Part shown: positions 17,289-25,516 of the stretch, piece by piece
How the letters are laid out: every line of letters begins with the position of its first letter
Position numbering within the stretch: the stretch's first letter is position 1
Assembly (NCBI GenBank): GCA_016190695.1
Contig: JACPQC010000033.1
Location: forward strand, 1 to 61,513
Reading direction: 5' to 3'
Length of the DNA: 61,513 bases
Source: Chloroflexota bacterium
GTDB lineage: Bacteria; Chloroflexota; Dehalococcoidia; Dehalococcoidales; RBG-16-60-22
Position numbers and translations under genes: made by a program
The notes under the pieces: generated by a model
Databases searched by the model: none
Told to the model about the DNA's origin: nothing
What the model saw: only the letters and a program-made list of their open reading frames with translations

Positions 17289-17333
17289 TGGTAGGCCGTG
17301 CAGGTCTCGAACCTGCGACACCCTGATTAAAAG
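17289..17333 (-). pseudogene. 3' half of tRNA-Lys(TTT): probable attachment-site remnant
   Basis: On the minus strand the sequence starts at the anticodon loop CTTTTAA and continues with the 3' anticodon stem, variable loop GTGTC, T arm GCAGG-TTCGAGA-CCTGC, acceptor strand ACGGCCT, discriminator A and CCA. The 5' half is missing: the bases before CTTTTAA (TTGTAT) do not pair with the remaining stem. A break exactly in the anticodon loop is where many tyrosine recombinases integrate. No intact tRNA-Lys lies in the window. Confidence 0.75.
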
Positions 17334-17525
17334 ATACAAGAGGTTTGTCCCTGAACGTGGAGGCAGGTAAATGTCCATTTCTTGAAGAATCTTCTCCCGC
17401 CGGGACTTCTTTTTCTTGTTATCATACGCCAAGCTGGCAAACGATAAGTTGTTCATCTCTTCAGAGCCTTCGTTATTCTTGCCCCAATTGAGCCTGTCCC
17501 ATAAACCACTTGGGAAGAATACCAT
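17334..17525 (-). pseudogene. Truncated N-terminus of IS5-family transposase
   Basis: A minus-strand frame from 17525 includes MNNLSFASLAYDNKKKKSRR and REKILQEMD, the characteristic start of a group of IS5-family transposases. After about residue 52 the homology is lost and the frame runs into the tRNA-Lys fragment. The catalytic DDE domain is absent, so it is dead. It forms part of the 17.2-19.1 kb pile-up of mobile-element pieces. Confidence 0.6.
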
Positions 17526-17570
17526 AATATTGTAAAATAGGCTAAGTATTAAAGACGGGGGGATTACTAC

Positions 17571-17903
17571 GATGGCCTACAACCTGCTGCCATGTGACCG
17601 AGAACAAGGCTACCTGATGCCGCCATCGCTGAGGGACTGGCTGGGCGAAGGCGAGTTGGCATGGTTTGTTGTGGATGCAATAGAGCAGACCCCTAACGGG
17701 ACAAGTGGACTTAAGGGAGTTCTACGTCTGCTACCGGAGTGATGGGTGGGGAGCAGCGGCTTATGATCCCGGCATGATGGTAGCGGTGCTCTTGCATGCC
17801 TATTGTCAGGGTATCCGCAGTTCCAGGCGCATCGCGCAGGCGCTTGAGGAGAACGTGGGTTTCCGGGTGGTGGCGGCCAACCAGCCGACATTTTCAGCAG
17901 ATA
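17571..17903 (+). pseudogene. 5' part of IS1182-family transposase, frameshifted and interrupted
   Basis: MAYNLLPCDREQGYLMPP, ELAWFVVDAIEQ, then DLREFYVCYRSDGWGAAAYD, MMVAVLLHAYCQGIRSSRRI and VGFRVVAANQPTFSADML are the ordered N-terminal segments of IS1182 transposases. The reading frame changes near 17690-17705, so the two pieces lie in different frames. Homology stops at 17903, where the IS630 element begins. No continuation is visible beyond the other end of that element. Confidence 0.7.
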
Positions 17904-19128
17904 TGCTAGTATCATGTAACACATAAATAACTGGAAACATGGTATAATCATGGTAGAACTTCAAGGAGGGTTTTGCATGAAGCCACGATACCGGGTGACG
18001 TTGACCATGGAAGAACGCCGGGAGCTTGAGGCCATGACCAGGACGGTAAAGACGGATGCAAGGCGATTTGTTCGTGCCCGGGCATTGCTTCTCTGTGACA
18101 GAGGAGAACAAGGGCCTGGCTGGAGTGTGGACGATACAGCCGAGGCGTTGGGAGTCGAGCGCAGCATGATAGAACGCTTGAAGAAGCGTTTCGTGGAAGA
18201 AGGCCTTTCGGCGGCCCTGGGGCGCCGGCAGAGGGAGAAGCCTCCGCGCGAAGTGGTCTTTGATGGGGCTTTTGAAGCTCGTTTGACAGCGCTGGCCTGT
18301 TCCCCGTCACCGGAAGGCCGACAACGGTGGACAGTACGGCTGCTGGCGAAGAAGGCGGTCGAATTGAATTTGGCCCCGAGCATATCGCACATGACAGTGC
18401 AGCGCGTTCTTAAAAAAATGAACTTAAGCCTCATCTCAGAAAATACTGGAAGATCCCGCCAAAGGAAAACGCTGCATTCGTAGCCAATATGGAAGACGTA
18501 CTTGCTGTTTACGAGTTGCCGTATGACTCGATCTATCCGGTGGTATGTATGGATGAAAGTTGCAAACAACTTATTGGAGACGTGCGCGAGACGATAGCCT
18601 GCGCGCCAGGAACCCCGGCACGAGTGGACCATGAGTACGTCCGCAACGGCGTCGCCGAGGTCTTTCTCGAAGTGGAGCCTCTGACCGGCAAACGCCACGT
18701 GATGGCCACCGAGCATCGAGCGATGAAAGACTGGGCGTGGTGGATCAAGGGCATGCTCGACGAGCGGTACCCGAGTGCCATCAAGGTACGCCTGGTCATG
18801 GACAACCTCAACACCCACAGTCTTGCCTCTCTCTATGAGGCGTTTGAACCTCAACAGGCCAGAGGACTGGCAGAACGTCTTGACATCCATTACACGCCCA
18901 AGCACGGAAGCTGGCTCAACATGGCTGAGATCGAGCTCAGCGCTCTCTCCGGGCAGTGTTTGAACAGGCGAATTCCCGATCTCGTGACCATGCAAAGACA
19001 GATCGCCGCATGGGAGAGCGACCGGAACAACAGGCAGTCCAAAATCAACTGGCATTTCTCGAACACCGAGGCGCGCACAAAACTCAGACATCTTTATCCA
19101 AGATTATAAGTGTTACTGGGTACTAGCA
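17904..19128 (+). mobile_element. IS630-family insertion sequence
   Basis: The ends TGCTAGTATCATGTAACAC (17904) and, reverse-complemented from 19128, TGCTAGTACCCAGTAACAC are imperfect terminal inverted repeats around an IS630-type transposase. The element of 1,225 bp interrupts the IS1182 remnant. I could not confirm a TA target duplication on the right side, so the exact right border is uncertain by a few bases. Confidence 0.75.
17950..19109 (+). CDS. IS630-family transposase, two frames joined by a -1 shift
   Basis: The first frame (17950 or 17986 to about 18418) carries the helix-turn-helix part (VDDTAEALGVERSMIERLKK, RQREKPPREV). The second (about 18418-19109) carries the DDE domain with CMDES, VMDNLNTHS and the glutamate in NMAEIELSALS. 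Read with a -1 shift at a run of seven A at 18412-18418, the junction gives the family-typical KKNELKPHLRKYWKIPP. IS630-type elements are known to use frameshifting, so this may be programmed; a plain indel in a homopolymer is the alternative. If the shift works, the element may be active. Confidence 0.7.
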
Positions 19129-19456
19129 AGTGAATAACTTTGGCAAGCAGTTGGTAGCCCGCATTGGAAGCATTCCGAACTTTTCTTCGAGAAGAAGGGA
19201 TTGATTTCAGCAGTGCAGCAACTGCTTACGGTCTGTCTATAACTGCGAATTTTGGGCCGGTTCGAATCCCCCCTAACTGGCCACCCAGGACTCAAATCAA
19301 ATTTTTTGCGTCCCGACTTGATTCCGAGGTTACGGGAGTTGATTGAGAAAGTGCCATCTTTGGACATCAGACAGTTGGTCAGATTAGTTAGCGGTGATTT
19401 GCGCTTAGGGTTTTTCTCAATATATCTCAAGAGTACGCCGAATTGCTACAGTTGGT
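19129..19456. other. Unassigned island spacer
   Basis: No gene is supported here. The plus strand includes GGTTCGAATCCCCCC followed by TAACTGGCCACCC at about 19257-19284, which looks like a tRNA T-loop and 3' end, but its left T-stem half does not pair. Weak coding-like scraps such as LEAFRTFLREEGIDFSSAA appear but are not sustained. Confidence 0.4.
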
Positions 19457-19957
19457 TCACGATTTGAACGGACTCCACGGAAAGTTAAATGTGCGCATCG
19501 GGTGCACATAGATTACCCGAACAGGGCTTCGCCTGAACTTCCCTGGACCAGCATGGATCGCTTTATAGGTAGCCTCTAAGGTCTCATTTGTGAGTGGTTT
19601 GTCGCAGAGGTCCAGTAATAACAGCGCTCTGAGTCTTGCTTCGGTACAACTTACGCGGCACAACTTTCTCAATTCAGATGCGTTCTGGCTGCCTAAGAGA
19701 TGGCCGCCCCCTTTAGGCGGGCGAACCGCCAACTCCAACACTACCGGATTACTACTGCCGAATCGAAAATCTATTCGCTCTGGGATGGGCGAGCCATAAC
19801 TATGCACGTTGTGCTGGCGCTGGACAAAAGAGAAGCGACCTGATAAATAGGCGAATAGCAGTGGATCCATTGTGCGTTCTGTGGTTGGAGGGTGGGCTAA
19901 ATTCTTCCTCAGGCCAAGAACCTTCTTTGCTACATCCACAATGTCAAATATTCTCAT
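19457..19957 (-). CDS. Unknown protein, third gene of HTH-MazF operon
   Basis: A 166-aa protein I do not recognise. Its ATG overlaps the MazF-like stop codon as ATGA, so it is very likely translated with it. The N-terminus is MRIFDIVDVAKKVLGLRKNL. The middle segment RIDFRFGSSNPVVLELAVRP has the Asp...Glu spacing of a beta-hairpin nuclease core but lacks the expected Lys, so a PD-(D/E)XK relation is only a guess. No signal peptide or membrane helix is seen. It could be a third toxin-antitoxin component, a nuclease or an unrelated passenger. Confidence 0.55.
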   Translation of the reverse strand: MRIFDIVDVAKKVLGLRKNLAHPPTTERTMDPLLFAYLSGRFSFVQRQHNVHSYGSPIPERIDFRFGSSNPVVLELAVRPPKGGGHLLGSQNASELRKLCRVSCTEARLRALLLLDLCDKPLTNETLEATYKAIHAGPGKFRRSPVRVIYVHPMRTFNFPWSPFKS

Positions 19958-20295
19958 TTCAATTCCAGTATCTCTCTCAGGTTGCTTTCTACCGCCCGCA
20001 TGTCGGGCTGTGGCATGGTGCCCAATTTATTGGTAATCATGCTCTGTTTTACTGTTCTAATGATTCCCGTCGCTACTGATGGAAAGAGTAACCCCGCTTC
20101 TTGCCAGTCGGCAATAGGATGGTCTCCCGCAAATTTTCGGTCCACCCTGCTTGTGATTGCGGCAATTATGGCCTCCTGTCGACTTTGCTGGTAAGCATCC
20201 GAGCTTACTACGAGAGCCGGGCGCCGTTTCTCTCCAGTTTCATCACTGAAGACAAAACCGATGAGGACCACGTCCCCGCGTCTATACCCGGTCAT
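19954..20295 (-). CDS. MazF/PemK-family toxin
   Basis: Probable mRNA endoribonuclease of a type II toxin-antitoxin pair. Features are YRRGDVVLIGF at the N-terminus, KRRPALVVSSDAYQQ (the conserved R-P-A-L-V-V strand), and IIAAITSRV, in the order seen in MazF/PemK. I choose the ATG at 20295 (113 aa), with GAGAGGG nine bases upstream and a 14-base overlap with the HTH gene; a start at 20331 would add residues outside the family. Both neighbouring genes overlap it. Confidence 0.8.
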   Translation of the reverse strand: MTGYRRGDVVLIGFVFSDETGEKRRPALVVSSDAYQQSRQEAIIAAITSRVDRKFAGDHPIADWQEAGLLFPSVATGIIRTVKQSMITNKLGTMPQPDMRAVESNLREILELK

Positions 20296-20563
20296 ACGCC
20301 GTATCCCTCTCATTGTCCCATAATTCGGCAAGCACCGGATCAGATTTCGAGGTCAGTTTCAGGAGCGCTTCAGCGGTTCTTTCCTCGTCGGCTAGCCTGG
20401 GTACTTTGTCCAGGTCTTCTTTGCGAAACCGGCGGTGACGTTCCTGCCCGATGCGAAAGGCGGGTAGTCTACCCTCCTTTGTCAACTTGTAAATAGTCCT
20501 CTTCGACACCCGTAAATATTCAGCGGCTTCTTCCACCGTGAACCATTCTTTTGTAATGACCAT
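20282..20563 (-). CDS. Excisionase-type HTH protein, probable antitoxin of the MazF-like toxin
   Basis: The first 50 residues form a MerR/excisionase-type helix-turn-helix (WFTVEEAAEYLRVSKRTIYK, GRLPAFRIGQERHRRFRKED). The last 20 (SDPVLAELWDNERDTAYD) are acidic and Trp-containing, resembling toxin-binding tails of antitoxins. It overlaps the toxin start by 14 bp. The strong AGGAGGT site and the promoter at 20601-20630 serve it. The direct GTATCATT repeats over the -10 box are a natural candidate for its own operator. Confidence 0.75.
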   Translation of the reverse strand: MVITKEWFTVEEAAEYLRVSKRTIYKLTKEGRLPAFRIGQERHRRFRKEDLDKVPRLADEERTAEALLKLTSKSDPVLAELWDNERDTAYDRV

Positions 20564-20595
20564 TGGTGGACCTCCTCTAGACTCTCAATCAACTG

Positions 20596-20630
20596 GTATC
20601 ATTGTATCATTTATGAGCACATACACGCAA
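20596..20630 (-). promoter_or_regulatory. Promoter and putative operator of the HTH-MazF operon
   Basis: On the minus strand TTGCGT (20630-20625) and TACAAT (20606-20601) are 18 bases apart. Two exact tandem copies of GTATCATT (20596-20603 and 20604-20611, plus strand) cover the -10 box, suggesting an autoregulatory site. The spacer from 20631 to the tRNA-Glu shows nothing else I can name. Confidence 0.6.
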
Positions 20631-20825
20631 CATAATATAGTCGCAGTTGGGTACAGTATAACTTGCAGCCAAACAAGCTTTGAATTAGAGGGGCGCACTT
20701 CTACCAGCTTTTGTGCAAAATGGTAGTATTATTTCCGCACAGCAAGCTGGGTTAAAAGGGATTCAGAGGAATGGGGGAAGCAACAGAAGCTGAGAGGCGG
20801 TAATAATATTGCCGGAATGCGAATT

Positions 20826-20902
20826 TGGTAGCGCATACCGGATTCGAACCGGTGATCTCCTCCTTGAGAGGGAGGTGTCCTAAACCCCTAGACGAATGCG
20901 CC
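20826..20902 (-). tRNA. tRNA-Glu(CTC)
   Basis: On the minus strand the acceptor strands GGCGCAT and ATGCGCT pair with one G-T wobble. The anticodon stem CCTCC/GGAGG holds loop CTCTCAA (anticodon CTC), the T arm is ACCGG-TTCGAAT-CCGGT, and CCA is encoded. It closes the right side of the accessory island. Confidence 0.92.
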
Positions 20903-20997
20903 ACGCATATCCTGGCCTGCCCGCGAACGCGGACAAGAAGCCCCCGGAGGACCGAAAGCCCTTACTATTATGTCCTATTTTCAGTGCCAAGTCAAGC

Positions 20998-21020
20998 TGG
21001 ATGTGCTATACTTACACTGG
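20998..21020 (+). promoter_or_regulatory. Putative promoter of the two-component genes
   Basis: TGTGCTATACTTACACTGG around 21002-21020 contains TATACT at 21007-21012, about 90 bases before the kinase start. The block is nearly identical to the one before the 11-haem cytochrome (24171-24189). No clear -35 box is visible. Confidence 0.4.
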
Positions 21021-21100
21021 GCTTGCTCTTATGGCTCAAAGTAACCGGAGACCTCCTGATTTCCCTCCCTCCCCCGCACCGCCGGCCAGCCGGGAGAGCT

Positions 21101-22930
21101 ATGGATGGTACGCTGAACAGAGATTCAGAATCAGGCCGCAAAGACCACAGGCCCTTTATCATTAGCTCGAACCTCGGCAGGAGAATAGCCCTACTGGTAG
21201 GCACCAGTATGCTGCTTATCCTGGCGGCGCTGGCGATATCAGGGTGGCTGGCGGTGCAGCAAAGCTCGGAACGCCTTTACCAGGAGCGCCAGGCCCTCGC
21301 CCACGCTACCGGCAAGTACCTGGACAATATCCTCGGACAGAACCTGCAACGCCTGGAGAGCGTCCGTTTCGCCCGCGGCGTTGACATCGAAGACGCCGAC
21401 CTTGAGCCGGAAAAACGGGCGCTCCACAGCACCTACCTCGGCTCGATATTCGATGAAGGCGTCTTTATCACTGATGTTCAGGGCAACGTGCTCTGGGCTG
21501 AGCCGGCCTGGCCCAGGCTGGTGGGCAGCAACCTTGCCGAATACAGTCCCGTGCAGCAGACACTGAGCACGATGAGGCCAACGGTATCGAACGTAATAAC
21601 CCTTGATCCCAGCGGCAGACAGGTGGTCTTCATGATAACGCCCCTGCGCAACCAGGCAGGCAAACTGGTGGGGCTGGTGGGCGGCCAGATAGACCCCCTG
21701 GGAAGGACGATGGAAGGCTTCGCCACCCTTACCGGTCTGGGTAAAGAAAGCTACTTCGATGTTATCGATAGCAACGGCGTGGTGGTGGCCAGCAGTGACC
21801 CCAGGCGCATCTTGCGACGGCAACAGGAGGTCGCCGGCCGGGAAGCCGAGATAACGGTGTCGGCGCCGCTATCCCTCGCCCCCTGGTCAATGGCCATCAG
21901 GCAGTCAGAGAGTGTGGCCATGGCCCCCATCCGCACCATGGAAAGACGCTTCATCATCTTTGGTCTCTCATCGCTGGTCCTCGCCTTCGCCATGAGCCTG
22001 GGGATGGCCCGCAGCCTGGTAAAACCCGTCCATCAGCTTACCACCGCCGCCCGCAATATCTCGCAGGGCAACCTGGCCCAGCCCGTCCCCGATCTGGGCG
22101 ACGATGAAATAGGCCAGTTGGGGCGCAGCCTGGAATCCATGCGAACAGCATTGAGGGACTCCCTTGAGGAGATCCAGCGATGGAACCAGGAGCTTGAAGC
22201 GGAGGTGGAGAAGAGGACCCGGCAACTGGAGGTCTCCTACCGGGAGATAGAGCGCAAAGAGGCCGCCCGCACAGACCTGCTGCGCAAAGTGCTCACCGCC
22301 CAGGAAGAAGAGCGTAAGCGCATCGCCCGCGAGCTCCACGATGAGACCACGCAAGCGCTGGCGGCCCTGGTGATGCGCCTGGAAGCGGCCAGCGCCAGCA
22401 ACGATGAAGCCAGGACCAGGGAGATGATGGCCGGCATAAAAGGCCTCGCAGTGAAGACCATCGAAAACGTCCACAAGGTCATTTTTGACCTGCGTCCCTC
22501 GGCGCTCGATGACCTCGGCCTGCTCTCGGCGCTGAGGTGGTATGCCGAAACCCGCATGGGCAAGCTGGGCATCAAGACCAGCATAGAAGTAACCGGCGAA
22601 GAGAGGAAGCTGTCTCCGGAGGTCGAGGCAGCCCTGTTCCGGGTGGTCCAGGAGGCCATAACCAATATCGTCAAGCACGCCGAGGCCCAGAGCGTGGTGT
22701 TGAGCGTGGAGTTCGGGGACGACCTGCTCAGGATAGAGGTGGAAGACGATGGCCAGGGCTTTGATACCGGGGCGGTCAATCTCCAGCCCGACGAGGCCAA
22801 GGGGCTGGGACTGCTCGGCATGAGGGAGCGGGTGACCTTGCTCGGAGGCCAGTTCGATATTGAATCCCAGCCCGGCAACGGGACGCACATTACGGTGGAG
22901 ATGCCGCTGCACCGGGAGGTACCGGCATGA
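21101..22930 (+). CDS. NarX/LiaS-type membrane sensor histidine kinase
   Basis: A 609-aa sensor. A first helix (about residues 27-47) is followed by an extracytoplasmic sensing region of roughly 240 residues (FDEGVFITDVQGNVLWAEPA, DVIDSNGVVVASSDP, Cache-like), a second helix near residue 290, a HAMP segment and a coiled coil. The HisKA_3 box is RKRIARELHDETTQALAAL, with the phosphorylated His in LHDE. The ATPase domain has ALFRVVQEAITNIVKHA, VEDDGQGFD and GLGLLGMRERV. I use the ATG at 21101 because the frame upstream passes through the tRNA-Glu. It overlaps the response regulator by ATGA. Confidence 0.9.
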   Translation: MDGTLNRDSESGRKDHRPFIISSNLGRRIALLVGTSMLLILAALAISGWLAVQQSSERLYQERQALAHATGKYLDNILGQNLQRLESVRFARGVDIEDADLEPEKRALHSTYLGSIFDEGVFITDVQGNVLWAEPAWPRLVGSNLAEYSPVQQTLSTMRPTVSNVITLDPSGRQVVFMITPLRNQAGKLVGLVGGQIDPLGRTMEGFATLTGLGKESYFDVIDSNGVVVASSDPRRILRRQQEVAGREAEITVSAPLSLAPWSMAIRQSESVAMAPIRTMERRFIIFGLSSLVLAFAMSLGMARSLVKPVHQLTTAARNISQGNLAQPVPDLGDDEIGQLGRSLESMRTALRDSLEEIQRWNQELEAEVEKRTRQLEVSYREIERKEAARTDLLRKVLTAQEEERKRIARELHDETTQALAALVMRLEAASASNDEARTREMMAGIKGLAVKTIENVHKVIFDLRPSALDDLGLLSALRWYAETRMGKLGIKTSIEVTGEERKLSPEVEAALFRVVQEAITNIVKHAEAQSVVLSVEFGDDLLRIEVEDDGQGFDTGAVNLQPDEAKGLGLLGMRERVTLLGGQFDIESQPGNGTHITVEMPLHREVPA

Positions 22931-23577
22931 CCACCCGCCTGGTTATCGCCGATGACCACGCCATCGTGCGCGAAGGGATACGCATGATCCTGGCGCTGCA
23001 TGACGATATCGAGGTCATCGGGGAGGCCGCTGACGGCAGCGAGGCCATCGAACTTGCCCGGGACCTCTCCCCGGATGTGATACTCATGGACATCGCCATG
23101 CCCGGCCTGGGCGGCCTGGAAGCCACCCTGGAGATAGCCAGGATAAGCCCCTCGACCAGGGTGCTGGTGCTGACCCAGTATGACGACACAGAATATATCT
23201 ACCGCCTGCTCAAGGCCGGGGCCGCCGGCTATGTGCTCAAAAAGGCGGTGGGAAGCGACCTGGTGGCGGCGATACGGGCGGTTATGGCGGGCAAGTCCTT
23301 CCTGGACCCGGCCATAGCCGACAGGGTGATAAAGGGCTTCCTGGAAAGCCCCGATGCAACTGCAGACGAGGCGCAATATGACCGGCTCAGCGACCGAGAG
23401 AAACAGGTACTCAAGCTAGTGGCCGAGGGACATACCCTGCAGCGCATCGCCGATATGCTGCATCTCAGCATCAAGACCGTCATGACCCACCGCAGCAACC
23501 TCATGGAAAAGCTGGACATACACAACCGCACCGAGCTGGTCAAGTATGCCATCCGCAAAGGTCTGGTCCGGGGCTGA
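22927..23577 (+). CDS. NarL/FixJ-family response regulator
   Basis: The receiver domain (residues 1-120) has the acidic pair in IADDH, the phospho-acceptor Asp in VILMDIAMPG, and the Lys in YVLKKAVG. A LuxR-type helix-turn-helix follows at about residues 150-210 (LSDREKQVLKLVAEGHTLQ, IADMLHLSIKTVMTHR). At 216 aa it is standard. The ATGA overlap with the kinase gene marks them as partners. Likely targets include the adjacent cytochrome genes, which share a promoter-region motif with the kinase gene (inference). Confidence 0.92.
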   Translation: MTTRLVIADDHAIVREGIRMILALHDDIEVIGEAADGSEAIELARDLSPDVILMDIAMPGLGGLEATLEIARISPSTRVLVLTQYDDTEYIYRLLKAGAAGYVLKKAVGSDLVAAIRAVMAGKSFLDPAIADRVIKGFLESPDATADEAQYDRLSDREKQVLKLVAEGHTLQRIADMLHLSIKTVMTHRSNLMEKLDIHNRTELVKYAIRKGLVRG

Positions 23578-23745
23578 TTCTCGGCGGGCCAGCCTACCTC
23601 GTTTAGCCATTCGCCGTACAGCTTTCTACCCTGGTAATCAGCCACTTCTCCCCCGCCTTTACCCCGTTTTACCGATTCCGTCCCGCCTTCAATACGTCTA
23701 GAATTTCAGTGGATACGAGAGACGGAGCAAAGAAGGAGGTGCGCA

Positions 23746-24132
23746 ATGAAACGGTACTGTGGCGGAGATAGGGTGCCCCGGGGAATCTACATGAACATGT
23801 CCTCATGGGAGTTCGAGCAGTTCTACGGGGAAAGACGGATACTGGACGGGGGCAAAGAGACCGCTTACATCAGGGTGCCGGCGGCGATAGCGGCGACATT
23901 CGGACCACTGGCCGGACTGGCCTTCGTCATCTTCCTGCCCCTGGCCGGCATTGTCGGCATCGTCAGCTTCGCCGGTTACAAGCTGTCCCGCCTCACCCGC
24001 GGCCATAAGGTGGAAAAGAAAGAGACCGGCGTAGCCGACATCTGGGACGAAGCGATAGCCGAACTCGACCAGGAACTGACCGGCGCGGACGCCGGTGCGG
24101 CGGAGAAGGCCCAGGTCACGCCCACACCATAG
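23746..24132 (+). CDS. Small membrane protein of unknown function
   Basis: A 128-aa protein preceded by GAAGGAGGTG. It begins MKRYCGGDRVPRGIYMNMSS, has a hydrophobic stretch from about residue 43 to 77 (one or two helices), and ends in an acidic, Ala-rich tail. I know of similar short proteins beside cytochrome genes in related bacteria but cannot name a function. It stands 170 bp before the 11-haem cytochrome, which has its own promoter. Confidence 0.65.
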   Translation: MKRYCGGDRVPRGIYMNMSSWEFEQFYGERRILDGGKETAYIRVPAAIAATFGPLAGLAFVIFLPLAGIVGIVSFAGYKLSRLTRGHKVEKKETGVADIWDEAIAELDQELTGADAGAAEKAQVTPTP

Positions 24133-24152
24133 ATGAGGAGCCGTCCCCAGGT

Positions 24153-24181
24153 TTGTTCTCGCTCCAGGAATGTGCTATACT
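24153..24181 (+). promoter_or_regulatory. Promoter of the 11-haem cytochrome gene
   Basis: TTGTTC (24153-24158) and TATACT (24176-24181) are 17 bases apart. The surrounding TGTGCTATACTGAGACTGG nearly matches the block at 21002-21020 upstream of the sensor kinase. Confidence 0.5.
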
Positions 24182-24302
24182 GAGACTGGCAGTAGGCAAC
24201 TCAGGGATTCATCCCGGAACCCAGCCCTGCGGACGGCGCTAAATCCGGCGACCTGGACCCGACCTAGCACGATACAAAGCTTGGGGAAGGGAGGGAACCG
24301 CC

Positions 24303-25505
24303 TTGATAAAAGCTCTGACAGGGTTCGCTTTACTGGTAGCCATTACCGCCACGGCGCTGTTCATTTCTTCCCGCGCGGAAGCCGACGGACCACCCCTCAT
24401 TCCTCATCCCGTAGCCGGCCGGGAACAGTGCCTCACCTGCCACGGGGAACAGGGCATCAAGCCCGTCCCGGCCAACCATGTCGGTTTCGACCAGGGCACC
24501 TGTCTCAGTTGTCATTTGCTCTCCACCAAACCGGCCCCGGACAACGAGTGCCTGCAGTGCCACGCCCAACCCGGTTTGAGCAAGACCCTGGGCAACGGAG
24601 AGCAACTTCCACTGCATGTAGACCCGCAGGTGTTCGCCACCTCGGTCCACGGCTCCAAGCTGCTCTGCAGCGATTGCCACAGCAATACCACCCTGCCCCA
24701 TCTCCCGCGGGAGATACCCAGCCGCCGCGAATACAGCGTCGCCCAGTACGAGTTGTGCAAGCGCTGTCACTTCGCCAACTACACCAAGACCCTGGACAGC
24801 ATCCATTTTGAGATGTTCGCCAGCGGGAACCTGGATGCGCCGATATGCACCGATTGCCACGGCGCCCACGATGTCACCAGGCCGGCCCAGCCCAGGGCCA
24901 GCATATCGCAGACCTGCTCCCAGTGCCACCAGGAGATAAGCCAGACCTACCTGGACAGCGTCCACGGCAAGGCCCTGGTGGGAGATAACAACTACGATGC
25001 CCCGGTCTGCACCGACTGCCATACCTCCCATACTATCGAGGACCCCCGCACTGCCGCCTTCCGCCTTGAGTCCATAGACATCTGCAGCAACTGTCACAGC
25101 AACGAGGCGGTGATGAAAAAGTACGGGATATCCACTAACGTGGTGAAGAGCTACCTCAACGATTTTCACGGGCGGGCGGTAGCCCTCACCGGCAAACAGG
25201 GCAAAGACATCTGGGCGAAAGAAGCGGTATGCACCGATTGCCACGGCGTCCACGACATCCAGAGCGCTGACAGCCCGGAATCGCCGGTGATCAAGGCCAA
25301 CCTGGTCGCTACCTGCCAGCAATGTCACCCCGGCGCCACCGATAACTTCCCCGGTAGCTGGCTGTCCCACTATCAGCCCAGCCTCACCAAGGCTCCGATG
25401 GTGTTCCTTGTAGGCTGGTTTTACCGGCTGCTCATCCCGTTCATCCTGGTCGGGCTTTCCGTGCACATCCTGCTCGACCTGTGGCGGGCGATAACCAACA
25501 GGTAG
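24303..25505 (+). CDS. Undecahaem (11 CxxCH) c-type cytochrome with C-terminal membrane anchor
   Basis: Translocated electron carrier. A signal peptide (about residues 1-27, ending SRAEA) precedes eleven CxxCH haem sites: CLTCH, CLSCH, CLQCH, CSDCH, CKRCH, CTDCH, CSQCH, CTDCH, CSNCH, CTDCH, CQQCH. A single C-terminal helix (FYRLLIPFILVGLSVHILL) anchors it. The start is TTG after a GGGAAGGGAGGG site. The cytochrome b gene follows 11 bp later. The pair would form a membrane complex moving electrons between the quinone pool and outside carriers. The donor or acceptor is unknown. Confidence 0.9.
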   Translation: MIKALTGFALLVAITATALFISSRAEADGPPLIPHPVAGREQCLTCHGEQGIKPVPANHVGFDQGTCLSCHLLSTKPAPDNECLQCHAQPGLSKTLGNGEQLPLHVDPQVFATSVHGSKLLCSDCHSNTTLPHLPREIPSRREYSVAQYELCKRCHFANYTKTLDSIHFEMFASGNLDAPICTDCHGAHDVTRPAQPRASISQTCSQCHQEISQTYLDSVHGKALVGDNNYDAPVCTDCHTSHTIEDPRTAAFRLESIDICSNCHSNEAVMKKYGISTNVVKSYLNDFHGRAVALTGKQGKDIWAKEAVCTDCHGVHDIQSADSPESPVIKANLVATCQQCHPGATDNFPGSWLSHYQPSLTKAPMVFLVGWFYRLLIPFILVGLSVHILLDLWRAITNR

Positions 25506-25516
25506 AAGCGGAGGTT

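Noticed and set aside
17705-17926. Independent small protein at 17705-17926
   Set aside because: Its sequence is the internal part of the IS1182 transposase after a frameshift, and its last residues come from the IS630 end.
20690-20730. Possible terminator from CTACCA ... TGGTAG near 20699-20724
   Set aside because: A 14-base loop with a 6-bp stem and no T tract is too weak.
20825-21100. Long upstream extension of the sensor kinase frame
   Set aside because: It passes through the tRNA-Glu gene and its promoter region; the ATG at 21101 begins just before the membrane helix.
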